Positions 38,730 to 46,101 are shown, counted from the stretch's first letter. The stretch is DNA of 64,000 bases from Bacillus sp. PAMC26568 (GCF_014235785.1 NZ_CP060137.1:2666001-2730000), one strand, 5' to 3'. Numbers and translations are program-made. The notes: generated by a model not told the origin, from the letters alone.

Positions 38730-38760
38730 TCATTATCCACCAATAAAGTTCACACTATAC
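38730..38760 (-). promoter_or_regulatory. Candidate forespore (SigF/SigG-type) promoter of the csfG-like RNA
   Basis: On the minus strand GTATA (38756-38760) and GGATAATGA (38730-38738) have spacing that puts the transcript start near 38724, exactly at the first hairpin. GYATA is the SigF -35; the -10 only partly fits GGnnAnAnTR. Confidence 0.4.
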
Positions 38761-38866
38761 GCTTGAATATTCTTTTTTTCTTAAAAAATATAAAGTCTCA
38801 AATCTTTCTTACAAGCATCAATCATGTTACATTATGATGAGAACATAAGAACAGGAGGAAAACAGC

Positions 38867-39247
38867 TTGATTCAGCGCTTTATCGAACTCGGAGCCGGCT
38901 ATTCAGACCTTTATGAATTAATTGAAACAACACAGGCCAACGCTCATCGGGTCTCAAAATTTTTAGTATTAAATACAACTATCAATGGTAAAAAAATGTC
39001 CTCTTTTGCCGTAACAATGAATCAAACAGATCCTGGACAATTCCAGGCCATATACATTTGCCTAGAAGGAATTACAGCAGGGACAAGCAAACGCCGCGAA
39101 TTATTTCAAGAGCTTGCGGATAAACTTCAAAAAACAATCATAGAACTTGAAGTAAAATCCTCCAATCAATTTGCCGAAAAAGAATTATTTTTTCAGTACC
39201 TTACCGGAATTCTAAGGATGAATAGGTACCTTCCTCCATGGCAATAA
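38867..39247 (+). CDS. Conserved Bacillales small protein (DUF7147-like)
   Basis: 126-aa soluble protein, MIQRFIELGAGYSDLYELIE... ending YLTGILRMNRYLPPWQ. I recognise it as a short conserved protein of Bacillus species that is sometimes misnamed methylthioribose kinase; it has no kinase motifs. TTG start 38867 behind AGGAGG. Its 3' end abuts a repeat unit beginning at 39245. Function unknown. Confidence 0.72.
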   Translation: MIQRFIELGAGYSDLYELIETTQANAHRVSKFLVLNTTINGKKMSSFAVTMNQTDPGQFQAIYICLEGITAGTSKRRELFQELADKLQKTIIELEVKSSNQFAEKELFFQYLTGILRMNRYLPPWQ

Positions 39248-39434
39248 CAAAAGCGCAGGTGCCTTGGTCAGCTCGCGAAGAAAATAGGAATTTCACAGGG
39301 AAGGCGCTTTTTGCCTTTTCTGGGAAATTGTCTTTTTCACAGTGAGCTAGGCACCGGAGCTGGACGGAGTTAACCTGGTTACTAGATAGACAATCAATAA
39401 ATTTTATGCACCACAGCACAGAAAAGCGGAACCG
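39245..39434. repeat. 190-bp direct repeat, copy 1 (palindromic element)
   Basis: Nearly identical (about seven differences in 190) to 39542-39731, spaced by exactly 297 bp. The first part is a large imperfect stem: GGTGCCTTGGTCAGCTC near the left pairs with GAGCTAGGCACC, enclosing a second hairpin AAGGC-GCTTTTT-GCCTT. A frame across it on the minus strand is repeated in copy 2 and is not a gene. Confidence 0.9.
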
Positions 39435-39534
39435 CCCCGTTTAGCTCTGACAGGCAGAAAAGGATCTGACAGAAAAGTCCGGTTTTGACTTTACTGGCGG
39501 AGCCGTTCTGACCGAAGAGCTGGGCGGTGGAGCT
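39422..39534. repeat. AAAAGCGG-type palindromic element between the direct repeats
   Basis: Starts AAAAGCGG-AACCGCC-CCGTTTAGC and ends GAGCTGG...GGAGCTGG. It resembles 40652-40769 in its blocks CCGTTTAGC, GACAG..AGAAAAG, TTTTGACTTT, GTTCTG and CCGA.GAG. It overlaps the end of copy 1 by 13 bp. Confidence 0.65.
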
Positions 39535-39541
39535 GGATTAC

Positions 39542-39731
39542 TAACAAAAGCGCAGGTACCTTGGTCAGCTCGCGAAGAAAATAGGAATTTCACAGGGAAG
39601 GCGCTTTTTGCCTTCTCTGGGAAATTGTCTTTTTCACAGTGAGCTAGGCACCGGAGCTGGACGGAGTTAACCTGGTTACTAGATAGACAATCAATAAATT
39701 TTATTCGCCACACCACAGAAAAGCGGAACCG
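39542..39731. repeat. 190-bp direct repeat, copy 2
   Basis: Second copy of the unit at 39245-39434. Both run from TAACAAAAGCGCAGGT to AAAAGCGGAACCG. Differences are scattered substitutions, so the duplication is recent. Confidence 0.9.
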
Positions 39732-39790
39732 TCTTGCTTTATATAAAACAGTTAGTTCAATCCAACCAAATCGGCTTGGATGGACAAATC

Positions 39791-39822
39791 TAAAAGCGTA
39801 ATCTTCACAGATTACGCTTTTC
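39791..39822 (-). terminator. Rho-independent terminator after ylbG
   Basis: Stem AAAAGCGTAATCT/AGATTACGCTTTT with a 4-nt loop lies about 5 bp after the ylbG stop, with T residues on the minus-strand side. Confidence 0.85.
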
Positions 39823-39824
39823 GT

Positions 39825-40100
39825 TTAGAGGCCTAATTTATAATCGTATTCTTTTGCTTTATCAATTTTTGATTCGAATTCCAATTTAAGAAAGGGCTTA
39901 TATGACGGCTCAGCGTGCTTTACAAACGAAAAAGATGAAACCTTTTCGATTGTATGCTCTACGTGTTCCATGTCACAATATAATACAACATACTTTAATT
40001 TCTTTGAAACGTAATGGATATTGCCGAATTTACGCAGCATCTTGATCTGCTTTAACGAATGCATCCAAATGATAATGCCTTGCCGCTTATCAAACATCAT
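39825..40100 (-). CDS. ylbG: DUF2129 family protein YlbG
   Basis: 91-aa cytoplasmic protein matching B. subtilis YlbG (90 aa): [32 protein letters not shown] and the C-terminal [11 protein letters not shown]. Function unknown. ATG 40100 (a second ATG follows) after GGGAG. In B. subtilis it lies beside ylbF; here a 104-aa gene and repeats separate them. Confidence 0.92.
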   Translation of the reverse strand: MMFDKRQGIIIWMHSLKQIKMLRKFGNIHYVSKKLKYVVLYCDMEHVEHTIEKVSSFSFVKHAEPSYKPFLKLEFESKIDKAKEYDYKLGL

Positions 40101-40115
40101 AAGTAATCTCCCTTT

Positions 40116-40138
40116 TTATCCCGCATTAACGGGCAGTA
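40116..40138 (+). repeat. Dispersed 23-bp motif, copy 2
   Basis: TTATCCC followed by GCATTAACGGGCAGTA; one mismatch to 2173-2195 on the other strand. It is followed by CCCAC...GTGGG inverted arms (to about 40165) and by ACTGCCC, so it may be one end of a small structured element. Confidence 0.55.
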
Positions 40139-40336
40139 ATACCCACCTTAAGACTTGAGTGGGAGTGCAGAAGGTTAAACTGCCCAAAACCGCCCTATTC
40201 ATTAAACTGACCTTTAGTAAGTGATTAAACCTTACTTTTGGAAGTTTCACTTTATATTCTCTACTTGAAGTGTACCAATTTTCTATTTATTTCACAATAT
40301 ATTCCTGACACCTATTCCGTGAGAGGAGTTTGTTCA

Positions 40337-40651
40337 TTGTTACTTGAAGAAATCGTAAATGTCTTTATAAACAGAATGAATGCTGATAATTCCCTATCCT
40401 GCTGGATAAAAAAATCGGCCGGAATCCCCTTTTTATATGTGCAATCGAATTCCAACGCAACAATTGCTGAAATTACGAGCAAAATTAATAAAGAATCCCG
40501 ATTTGCAATGAAAGGAAAGCGGCTTACGTCAGAATGTATTTTTGTCAGAGAAGAAACCAACCTTTATGTATTCCGACATCGATTCTACGTGCCTCAGGAA
40601 AAAATGTTCTGCTGCGGCAATTTATGCGAAGATTGTATCCGTCTAAAGTAA
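40337..40651 (+). CDS. Uncharacterised small protein with C-terminal cysteine cluster
   Basis: 104 aa from TTG 40337, which has GGAG nine bases upstream; the frame extends 33 codons further without an SD. The product ends ...MFCCGNLCEDCIRLK, a CC-x3-C-x2-C cluster able to bind zinc or an Fe-S centre. It resembles small proteins called cytosolic protein in other Bacillaceae, but I cannot name a function. It is not at this place in B. subtilis. Transcribed opposite to its neighbours ylbG and ricF. Confidence 0.65.
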   Translation: MLLEEIVNVFINRMNADNSLSCWIKKSAGIPFLYVQSNSNATIAEITSKINKESRFAMKGKRLTSECIFVREETNLYVFRHRFYVPQEKMFCCGNLCEDCIRLK

Positions 40652-40769
40652 GAAAAGCGCAAGCGCCCGTTTAGCACAGGCATGACAGAAAAGAATCCGG
40701 CAGAAAATTCCGATTTTGACTTTTCCTGCGGATTTGTTCTGGCCGAGGAGTTTGAGATGGAGCTAGGCA
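40652..40769. repeat. AAAAGCGC-type palindromic repeat
   Basis: Begins AAAAGCGCAAGCGCC and ends GGAGCTAGGCA; a hairpin AATCCGGCAGAAAA / TTTTCCTGCGGATT lies in the middle. It shares blocks with 39422-39534 and, at its edges, with 39245-39350. A 23-bp fragment with the same start (AAAAGCGCAAACGC) is at 38478-38500. Confidence 0.65.
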
Positions 40770-40805
40770 AGAATGTGCAAATTTTATACTTACTTATCTT
40801 TAAAT

Positions 40806-40830
40806 AAAACGAGGCAAGGCCTCGTTTTTT
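40806..40830 (-). terminator. Rho-independent terminator after ricF
   Basis: 10-bp stem AAAACGAGGC/GCCTCGTTTT, 3-nt loop, A/T-rich on both sides. It begins at the ricF stop codon. Confidence 0.88.
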
Positions 40831-41278
40831 AAGATGCTTTGCAGCCGCATGACCCGCCTGATCCGCATCCCCCTCCACAGCTTGATCCCGTGTCAAAGAA
40901 AGGATTGCCAGTTGGCACTTTTATGTTAGGTGATACAGCTCTGCCTAATTCGACACTTATTTCATCAAGTAAAGATTGAAGCTCTTTCTCTGCTTTTTTA
41001 AATGAAATCACTGCTTGATGAAGATCAAGCTCACGTTTCGCTTCACGCATGGCCTTTGTGATTTCTTTATAATCAGGGTGATACTTTCCGAATCGCTGAA
41101 CATCTTCATATAAATCCTTGATTTCAACAAATTTGGCAATCACTTTTTGAGCAGATTTATCTGCTTTTAATGTATTTAAAGTGCGGCGATAGTCTTCCGC
41201 AATTTCTGAACGAACAACAAATGTCCCTAGAAGCTCAGCTTCTTCGATTAAATTGACGCTTTCTATTGTAGCAAACAT
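40829..41278 (-). CDS. ricF: RicF (YlbF), subunit of the RicAFT complex
   Basis: 149 aa, identical in length to B. subtilis YlbF/RicF. Helical YlbF-family domain followed by a Cys-rich tail with Cys134, Cys138, Cys144 and Cys146 (CGGGC...CGC). RicAFT (YmcA-YlbF-YaaT) carries Fe-S clusters and stimulates RNase Y cleavage, affecting competence, sporulation and biofilms. ATG 41278 with GGAGGTG; upstream in-frame codons overlap the SD. Confidence 0.95.
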   Translation of the reverse strand: MFATIESVNLIEEAELLGTFVVRSEIAEDYRRTLNTLKADKSAQKVIAKFVEIKDLYEDVQRFGKYHPDYKEITKAMREAKRELDLHQAVISFKKAEKELQSLLDEISVELGRAVSPNIKVPTGNPFFDTGSSCGGGCGSGGSCGCKAS

Positions 41279-41351
41279 AGACGGCATCACCTCCAAGCAT
41301 AGTTTAACATGTTTATGCCCTTTTGGTAAATGCAGTGACTTGGGAACATGT

Positions 41352-41774
41352 TCACTCTACACTTACATTCCACGTTTTTTTTAAGTGATATTTAGTTGAG
41401 TCATTGTGCAAAAGCTCGAGAGAAATCGTATGTGTACCTTTATCTAATCCTTTAATAATAAATGCGGCAGTATGTATTTCATCTGTTTTTTTTCCGTCAA
41501 CATACAGGTTTAGATACCCTTCTCCGTTTACTTTTTGGCCGCGCTCATCTGTAAATATAAAATTAGGCACGAAGCATTCAATATAAATATTGCTGCCTAT
41601 AATATGATGATTTACAAATAATTGTCTTCCCGTTTGCTTGACTGCTTCAACAGCATCAGAATCCAACTGACTGATTTCCATTGGAACAGCATCACCCTCA
41701 GGACGTGGCTTTTCATTATTACAGGCTGATAAAGGCAGCAGCAATAGAATGAACATCATAAAGATTTTAATCAA
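41352..41774 (-). CDS. Putative lipoprotein of unknown function
   Basis: 140 aa with a signal peptide and lipobox LSAC (Cys18). The mature part is acidic and ends in a beta-rich domain (LNLYVDGKKTDEIHTAAFIIKGLDKGTHTISLELLHND) that looks like a carbohydrate-binding or Ig-like fold. TTG start 41774, six bases after AAGGAGGCG. Not present between ylbE and ylbF in B. subtilis. I do not recognise the family. Confidence 0.75.
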   Translation of the reverse strand: MIKIFMMFILLLLPLSACNNEKPRPEGDAVPMEISQLDSDAVEAVKQTGRQLFVNHHIIGSNIYIECFVPNFIFTDERGQKVNGEGYLNLYVDGKKTDEIHTAAFIIKGLDKGTHTISLELLHNDSTKYHLKKTWNVSVE

Positions 41775-41832
41775 TGATAACGCCTCCTTATGGAGGTAGT
41801 TTCACCAGAATGAATCCAAATATGATGAAAAT

Positions 41833-41865
41833 AAAAAAGAAAGTCAGCTAATTTCGACTTTCTTT
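41833..41865 (-). terminator. Rho-independent terminator after ylbE
   Basis: 10-bp stem AAAGAAAGTC/GACTTTCTTT (41836-41845, 41856-41865), followed by T residues on the minus strand. Confidence 0.82.
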
Positions 41866-41870
41866 CCTGA

Positions 41871-42110
41871 TCAGTCCTGCTGTCTCATTGATTGAAACAT
41901 GCCAAGCATCATTGATGCCATTTGCACGGAGTTCGAGAACTGAGCTACTTTATGCGGGATGGTTTTTTGATAATAGTTCATCATAGCCAGCTGCATGGAT
42001 TCAGTATCTTTAGGATTACGTGACAGCTTTCTGTACCAATGGGGCTGCTCTCTAATAAATTTTTTTAATTCTTCATTTGCTGCAATCATATCCTGCACTT
42101 CTTTTCTCAT
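41871..42110 (-). CDS. ylbE: YlbE-like protein
   Basis: 79 aa, the same length as B. subtilis YlbE. MRKEVQDMIAANEELKKFIREQPHWYRKLSR is highly conserved. ATG 42110 has CAGGAGAG upstream; the previous in-frame TTG has no SD. Function unknown. Lies 14 bp after ylbD and is probably co-transcribed with it. Confidence 0.92.
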   Translation of the reverse strand: MRKEVQDMIAANEELKKFIREQPHWYRKLSRNPKDTESMQLAMMNYYQKTIPHKVAQFSNSVQMASMMLGMFQSMRQQD

Positions 42111-42124
42111 ACGGACTCTCCTGC

Positions 42125-42520
42125 TCAATCTTTCCTGAAAGAAAAGGGATGGTTTGATGGGTTCGACTGATTTTTTGAAGATCCTTTTGTCAGTCCAAAG
42201 GTTGAAAATAGATTTTGAATGGAAGAAATCGTATTATTCATGTTATAAAGATGCTGATTCATCTGATTTGCATCCATGCTTTTAACAGCAGTCATCATTT
42301 TTGACATAAAGTCTGCTTTCGTATTATCAGCACTCTCTTCTTCAGCTGTAACTTCCTGGTATTTTTTCCATGATGTATCATTTTCGCCAAGCAAATACCA
42401 ATCTTCATATAATTCTTGCCATTTTTTATCGCCTTTTCTGACTTCAGCAATCAGTTTTGGATGTTTTCTTACAAATTCTTTAAATGCGCCAATCGATGGA
42501 TGTTCCTTTTTCTCTGTCAT
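42125..42520 (-). CDS. ylbD: YlbD, putative spore coat protein
   Basis: 131-aa protein of the YlbD coat family; starts HPSIGAFKEFVRKHPKLIAEVRKG and has a Ser/Asn-rich tail. B. subtilis YlbD (132 aa) is a spore coat protein. SD GAGGTGATG before ATG 42520. First gene of the ylbD-ylbE unit. Confidence 0.88.
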   Translation of the reverse strand: MTEKKEHPSIGAFKEFVRKHPKLIAEVRKGDKKWQELYEDWYLLGENDTSWKKYQEVTAEEESADNTKADFMSKMMTAVKSMDANQMNQHLYNMNNTISSIQNLFSTFGLTKGSSKNQSNPSNHPFSFRKD

Positions 42521-42667
42521 CTTTCATCACCTCTGCTTACCTTCGCCTACTATATTTTATCGGAGATAAGGAAATCTGTTCGCCCAATTTTTTGCAAAAA
42601 GCAGATTGCACAATAATTCCAGGTACTGATAAGATAAGAAAGTAAATAGAAAGGATTGGGTGAAAAG

Positions 42668-43150
42668 ATGGAACAAGAAGAACTAACTCGGCTATTGTCT
42701 GAGATTGAAGAAGATGATATTCCAGTATTAAATTTGATTCTTCAAGGATTGAAAAACAAAGCTTTAAAGGAAAGCGGCTCGTACATAGGTGCATTGCTTC
42801 ATGCACAAGGAGAGTATAAAGATAACCAATTTATTTTAACAATCCCCAATACCGCAATCATTCAGAACTCCCTGCATATTGTACATGGAGGGATTACAGC
42901 TACACTTCTTGATTCTGCAATGGGATCGCTTGTTCATCATGTTTTGCCAAAAGAACTTGCTGCCGTGACATCAGAAATGAAAATCAATTATGTTGCACCT
43001 GGTATAGGCAGTGAACTTAAATGTGTTGCAAGCCTCATCCATAAAGGTAGCAAAACTGTTGTAACAGAAGGAAAAGTATTTCGTGATGACGGCAGGCTAA
43101 TGGCTCATTGTACAGCCAGCTTCTTCATTATCGATCGCCCTATACAATAA
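42668..43150 (+). CDS. PaaI-type hotdog-fold thioesterase
   Basis: 160 aa. HotDog fold with the PaaI motif HIVHGGITATLLDSAMG, where His-Gly-Gly and the Asp are the usual catalytic region. Such enzymes hydrolyse acyl- or aryl-CoA thioesters; substrate unknown. ATG 42668 with GGGTG five bases upstream; a TTG four codons earlier is too close to its SD. Followed at 14 bp by a small zinc-ribbon gene. Confidence 0.85.
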   Translation: MEQEELTRLLSEIEEDDIPVLNLILQGLKNKALKESGSYIGALLHAQGEYKDNQFILTIPNTAIIQNSLHIVHGGITATLLDSAMGSLVHHVLPKELAAVTSEMKINYVAPGIGSELKCVASLIHKGSKTVVTEGKVFRDDGRLMAHCTASFFIIDRPIQ

Positions 43151-43164
43151 GCAAGGAGAGAAAT

Positions 43165-43314
43165 ATGTTTACTTTTTTCAAAAAAACGTGCCATTTCTGC
43201 AAAAAGAAAACAAAAAAGACCGAAACTTACTTGGGAGATAAGAGCCGAAAAATCGAAGTTTGCCATTTATGCAAAGGCTATGCTGAAAGACGGGCTTTTA
43301 AAAAAGCTGACTAG
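43165..43314 (+). CDS. Small zinc-ribbon protein
   Basis: 49-aa basic protein MFTFFKKTCHFC... with two CxxC pairs (CHFC and CHLC) 21 residues apart, a likely zinc ribbon. AAGGAGAG lies before ATG 43165. Probably in an operon with the thioesterase upstream. Function unknown. Confidence 0.75.
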   Translation: MFTFFKKTCHFCKKKTKKTETYLGDKSRKIEVCHLCKGYAERRAFKKAD

Positions 43315-43350
43315 ACAAAATGAATACCGTCAATCCACCTAAATGAATAA

Positions 43351-43568
43351 AAAAGGCTTCGTTCGCATTGATTGTTGTTTTTGGTTATTAATTTGCCCAA
43401 GGATTTCCGCTGCAGGCACTTGCTTTCCGCGGGGAGGGATGGGAGCCTCTTCGGCTATGCCTGCAGGGTCTCCCAATCCCCTCTATTTCCCGCAGGAGTC
43501 AAGTGCCTTCCGCTCCAACCCACTCTATGTTTATAATCATTTTTTCTAAAAGCAACAAACTTTACGAA
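43351..43568. repeat. MITE-like palindromic repeat, copy B
   Basis: Matches copy A (13611-13806) over both halves: GTTCGCATTGATTGTTGTTTTTGGTTATTAATTT at the left and TTTTTTCTAAAAGCAACAAACTTTACGAA at the right in segments. The centre is longer by about 30 bp (GGGAGCCTC...GCAGGGTCTCCC, itself palindromic). The outermost right bases differ, so this copy is cut or degraded there. A frame across it is not a gene. Confidence 0.8.
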
Positions 43569-43570
43569 TA

Positions 43571-43609
43571 AAAAAGACATCCGCGTTTCTTCCTCATGGA
43601 TGTCTTTTT
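43571..43609. terminator. Bidirectional terminator between the zinc-ribbon gene and ylbC
   Basis: Perfect 12-bp stem AAAAAGACATCC/GGATGTCTTTTT with a 15-nt loop. It lies directly after repeat copy B. Confidence 0.85.
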
Positions 43610-43611
43610 AT

Positions 43612-43703
43612 TAGGCTCTTTCTGTAAATCATTGTTGCTTTTCCATTCAAAAGAGCACGGAAACCCTCAGTAAATACGGGAATTAGTCCTTTTAAGAAAA
43701 ACA
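43612..43703. repeat. Degenerate MITE-like fragment
   Basis: AGGCTCTTTCTGTAAATCATTGTTGCTTTT resembles the right terminus of copy A (reverse-complemented) in blocks; at the far side TTAAGAAAAACAGC recalls the opposite end. Poorly conserved. Confidence 0.45.
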
Positions 43704-43724
43704 GCAAACATACATACACAGGCT

Positions 43725-44765
43725 TTATTCAAATGGAGTGATGAAATTTTGAGTATAATATACATCATTTACACCAACACCTAATCGGGTAAAATCAGGA
43801 TTCAGAAGTGTATCACGATGGCCTTTGCTGTTTAACCACCCTTCAACCGCGGCAATCCCGTCAATATATTGCGCTGCAATATTTTCGCCCGCCATCTGAT
43901 ATGCTACATTTTCTGCTTTTAAGCGGTCTGCAAGAGAGCCTTTAGTTGGAGATTCATGTGAAAAATAGTCATTCATTTTCATGTCATTGCTGTGCATGAA
44001 AGCTACTTCTGAAGTCATTTCATCCCATTCCACCGGTGAAATATCATGTCTTTTGCGAATGACATTCGTAAGATCTAAAATTTGTTTTTCTGCTCCTTCT
44101 TCTACAGCCTTCCATTCTTCAGCACTAAGCTTCTTAGGCTGAATAAGTTCGCCGCGATAAACGACTTCATATGGGCGCTGCTTGATTAAAGTTTCCTCGT
44201 TCATCACTCTTATGCTTGAAAGTTCACCGTCAAATTTATCTAAGTACAGCTGAACATAAACATTTCCCATTTTCACAATTGGTCTTGTATTCATATCTTC
44301 TTCTGACAATTCAAAGCGATAAGAGTTGCCTTCATAATCAATAGAAATACTTGAAGTAATTGAATTGGTCTTAAAAACTTCATCAACCCGCTGTCCTAAT
44401 CGATAAGGCTTAACATTAACATCTGGCCCTATCGCATATACGGTTACAACCTTTTCATCAAGTACGCCAATCTGCAAATATTGCTGGTCGTTTTGATTAT
44501 AGATCCACCATTCATAATCGTAGGAAGAGGGATCTTTTCTTGCAGGTTCTCCAAGCGTTTTAATAATCTCACCTGATGATTTGCCTACAAAAGATAGAAC
44601 ACCAGTCTCTGGCAAATTTAATTTTTCTTTTGACTCATTAGCGATTTGCTCATTTTCGTCTAATGGTTTAATGGGCGTCTTGTTTCCATATTGAATAAAC
44701 AGCATATAGGTTATAAATATAATAAGCAATATAAAGACAGTTTTTAGAATACTGCTCAGTTTCAA
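43725..44765 (-). CDS. ylbC: CAP-domain protein YlbC
   Basis: About 346 aa: N-terminal signal anchor (about 8-25), a CAP-associated domain (about 55-200) and a C-terminal CAP/SCP domain with the HSNDMKMNDYFSHESP, GENIAAQYIDG and GHRDTLLNPDFTRLGVG motifs. Exported or anchored outside the membrane; role unknown. The start is uncertain: TTG 44765 is very near GGAGGG, and CTG 44759 has better spacing. Earlier in-frame ATGs lack an SD. Confidence 0.88.
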   Translation of the reverse strand: MKLSSILKTVFILLIIFITYMLFIQYGNKTPIKPLDENEQIANESKEKLNLPETGVLSFVGKSSGEIIKTLGEPARKDPSSYDYEWWIYNQNDQQYLQIGVLDEKVVTVYAIGPDVNVKPYRLGQRVDEVFKTNSITSSISIDYEGNSYRFELSEEDMNTRPIVKMGNVYVQLYLDKFDGELSSIRVMNEETLIKQRPYEVVYRGELIQPKKLSAEEWKAVEEGAEKQILDLTNVIRKRHDISPVEWDEMTSEVAFMHSNDMKMNDYFSHESPTKGSLADRLKAENVAYQMAGENIAAQYIDGIAAVEGWLNSKGHRDTLLNPDFTRLGVGVNDVYYTQNFITPFE

Positions 44766-44938
44766 TCCCTCCAGATCGCTGATTTCTAACATTATATGAA
44801 CCATTGGATTCATTATTCTACTAAACAGTATTTCATAAGATTGGCATATAGTATATCCTTTTATAAGTCATTTAATCAAAAATGGCATGTTTTTTCAATT
44901 ATGTTGTTTCTTGAAGGTTTTTTTGGTAAATATTCACA

Positions 44939-44981
44939 TAAAAAGGAACATACCTGAATGATCGGCATGTTCCTTTTTTTC
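44939..44981 (-). terminator. Rho-independent terminator after ylbB
   Basis: Stem AAAAAGGAACAT/ATGTTCCTTTTT plus inner pairs, followed on the minus strand by T/A-rich sequence; it touches the ylbB stop codon. Confidence 0.85.
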
Positions 44982-45412
44982 TAGTGAAGATCTTGATGAT
45001 TCTGTTCTGAAATTGTTGTTAAAGCTGACCCTGCCTGCTGATCTGTCAATTGATTCAAGGAGAGATCTCCAAGTGTTACCATTCCGACGATTTGTCCATT
45101 TTCTACGACTGGAAGCCTTCTGATCTGATGCTTTGCCATGAGCTGCGCAGCCTCCTCAACATTGGCTTCAGGGCTGATAGTAAAAAGGTGATCACTCATT
45201 ACTTTTGTAACTTCATAGGACCCCGGATGTTTTTCAGCAATTCCTCTCACAACTAAATCACGATCCGTAATCATACCCAGGAGCTGATTGCCTTCAACAA
45301 TTGGGATAGAGCCTACATCCCATTCCTTCATCTTTACTGCTACTTCAAATACATTATCAAGCGGAGTGCATGCCTGGATATCATGTGACATAATTTCACT
45401 TACTTTCTGCAA
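44981..45412 (-). CDS. ylbB: CBS-domain pair protein YlbB
   Basis: 143 aa made of two CBS motifs (about 8-60 and 70-125; GMITDRDLVVRG and GMVTLGDLSLN). Such modules bind adenine nucleotides and act as regulators; no partner domain is present. Matches B. subtilis YlbB (148 aa). TTG start 45412, eight bases after GGGAGG. Divergent from ylbA. Confidence 0.92.
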   Translation of the reverse strand: MQKVSEIMSHDIQACTPLDNVFEVAVKMKEWDVGSIPIVEGNQLLGMITDRDLVVRGIAEKHPGSYEVTKVMSDHLFTISPEANVEEAAQLMAKHQIRRLPVVENGQIVGMVTLGDLSLNQLTDQQAGSALTTISEQNHQDLH

Positions 45413-45506
45413 TTAATAAACCTCCCTGTAAATGAATGAGATCTTTACCCTTCTGCTTATAGTTTGGCCACATCCAAAGATAAAGATGTAAAATATCAGG
45501 TAAAGA

Positions 45507-45535
45507 TTGAAAGTTGAATGCTTTCGTACTATGAT
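45507..45535 (+). promoter_or_regulatory. SigA promoter of ylbA
   Basis: TTGAAA (45507-45512), 17-bp spacer, TATGAT (45530-45535), about 70 bp before the start. The spacer end and -10 contain CTTTCGTACTAT, which recurs before 46262. Confidence 0.6.
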
Positions 45536-45603
45536 TGAAGTGGAGTTCATTAAAGCGCTTAAATAATGAAAATGCCGATTAGGTTTTTAGGAGGGAATAC
45601 ATA

Positions 45604-45960
45604 ATGAAATTTGAAAACACTGGACTAGATGGACTTACAGTAGAACTATCCAGACTGGATGAAATTATGGATGAGCTTGGTATTGTCCGCGCCGGTCAAT
45701 GGGATTACGAACGAGTTACATATGATCGTAAGTTTGAAAATAAGGGCGATGTTTATTACTTGCGCATTCCTGGATATGCGGTAGAGGGTGATGTAGGTGC
45801 AAAACATGCACTTGTTAAATTAATGACACCGCTGCTAGGAAAACATTACTATCCGCATGGTGTTGAATATGGAGAAGGTGAAAACTTCCCTAATTCTGTC
45901 TTAACCTCAAGTCAGACCCTGCTTAAACAATTGAAAGAAGAAATCGGACGCATTGTCTGA
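45604..45960 (+). CDS. ylbA: YugN-like family protein YlbA
   Basis: 118-aa soluble protein, MKFENTGLDGLTVELSRLDEIMDELGIVRAGQWDYERVTYD..., with the conserved GKHYYPHGVEYGEGENFP block. Matches B. subtilis YlbA in family and position. Function unknown. AGGAGGG before ATG 45604. The 300-bp stretch after it holds a solo repeat end and the ytvI-like promoter region. Confidence 0.9.
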   Translation: MKFENTGLDGLTVELSRLDEIMDELGIVRAGQWDYERVTYDRKFENKGDVYYLRIPGYAVEGDVGAKHALVKLMTPLLGKHYYPHGVEYGEGENFPNSVLTSSQTLLKQLKEEIGRIV

Positions 45961-46101
45961 AGAAGTGTGCAAAAGCAGTTATGCTTTTGCTTTTTTTATT
46001 TATAAGCAATTGTTAGGTTTCCATTTGAATATCCAGGATCAACCCCCGTTTCAAAAGAAGTGTACGTAATCTTATGAGAAATCGGTATTAGTCTATTTTC
46101 G

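Noticed and set aside
38667..38837. 56-codon plus-strand frame with a good GGAGG SD
   Set aside because: The SD-like sequence is one arm of the stem-loop of the minus-strand csfG-like RNA; the peptide has low-complexity, non-conserved content.
39201..39716. Two minus-strand frames encoding similar 72- and 91-aa peptides
   Set aside because: They are translations of the 190-bp direct repeats and their spacer; no SD, and the similarity comes from the DNA repeat.
43343..43549. 68-codon plus-strand frame with hydrophobic and Gly-rich text
   Set aside because: Lies entirely within MITE-like copy B; copy A does not keep the frame.
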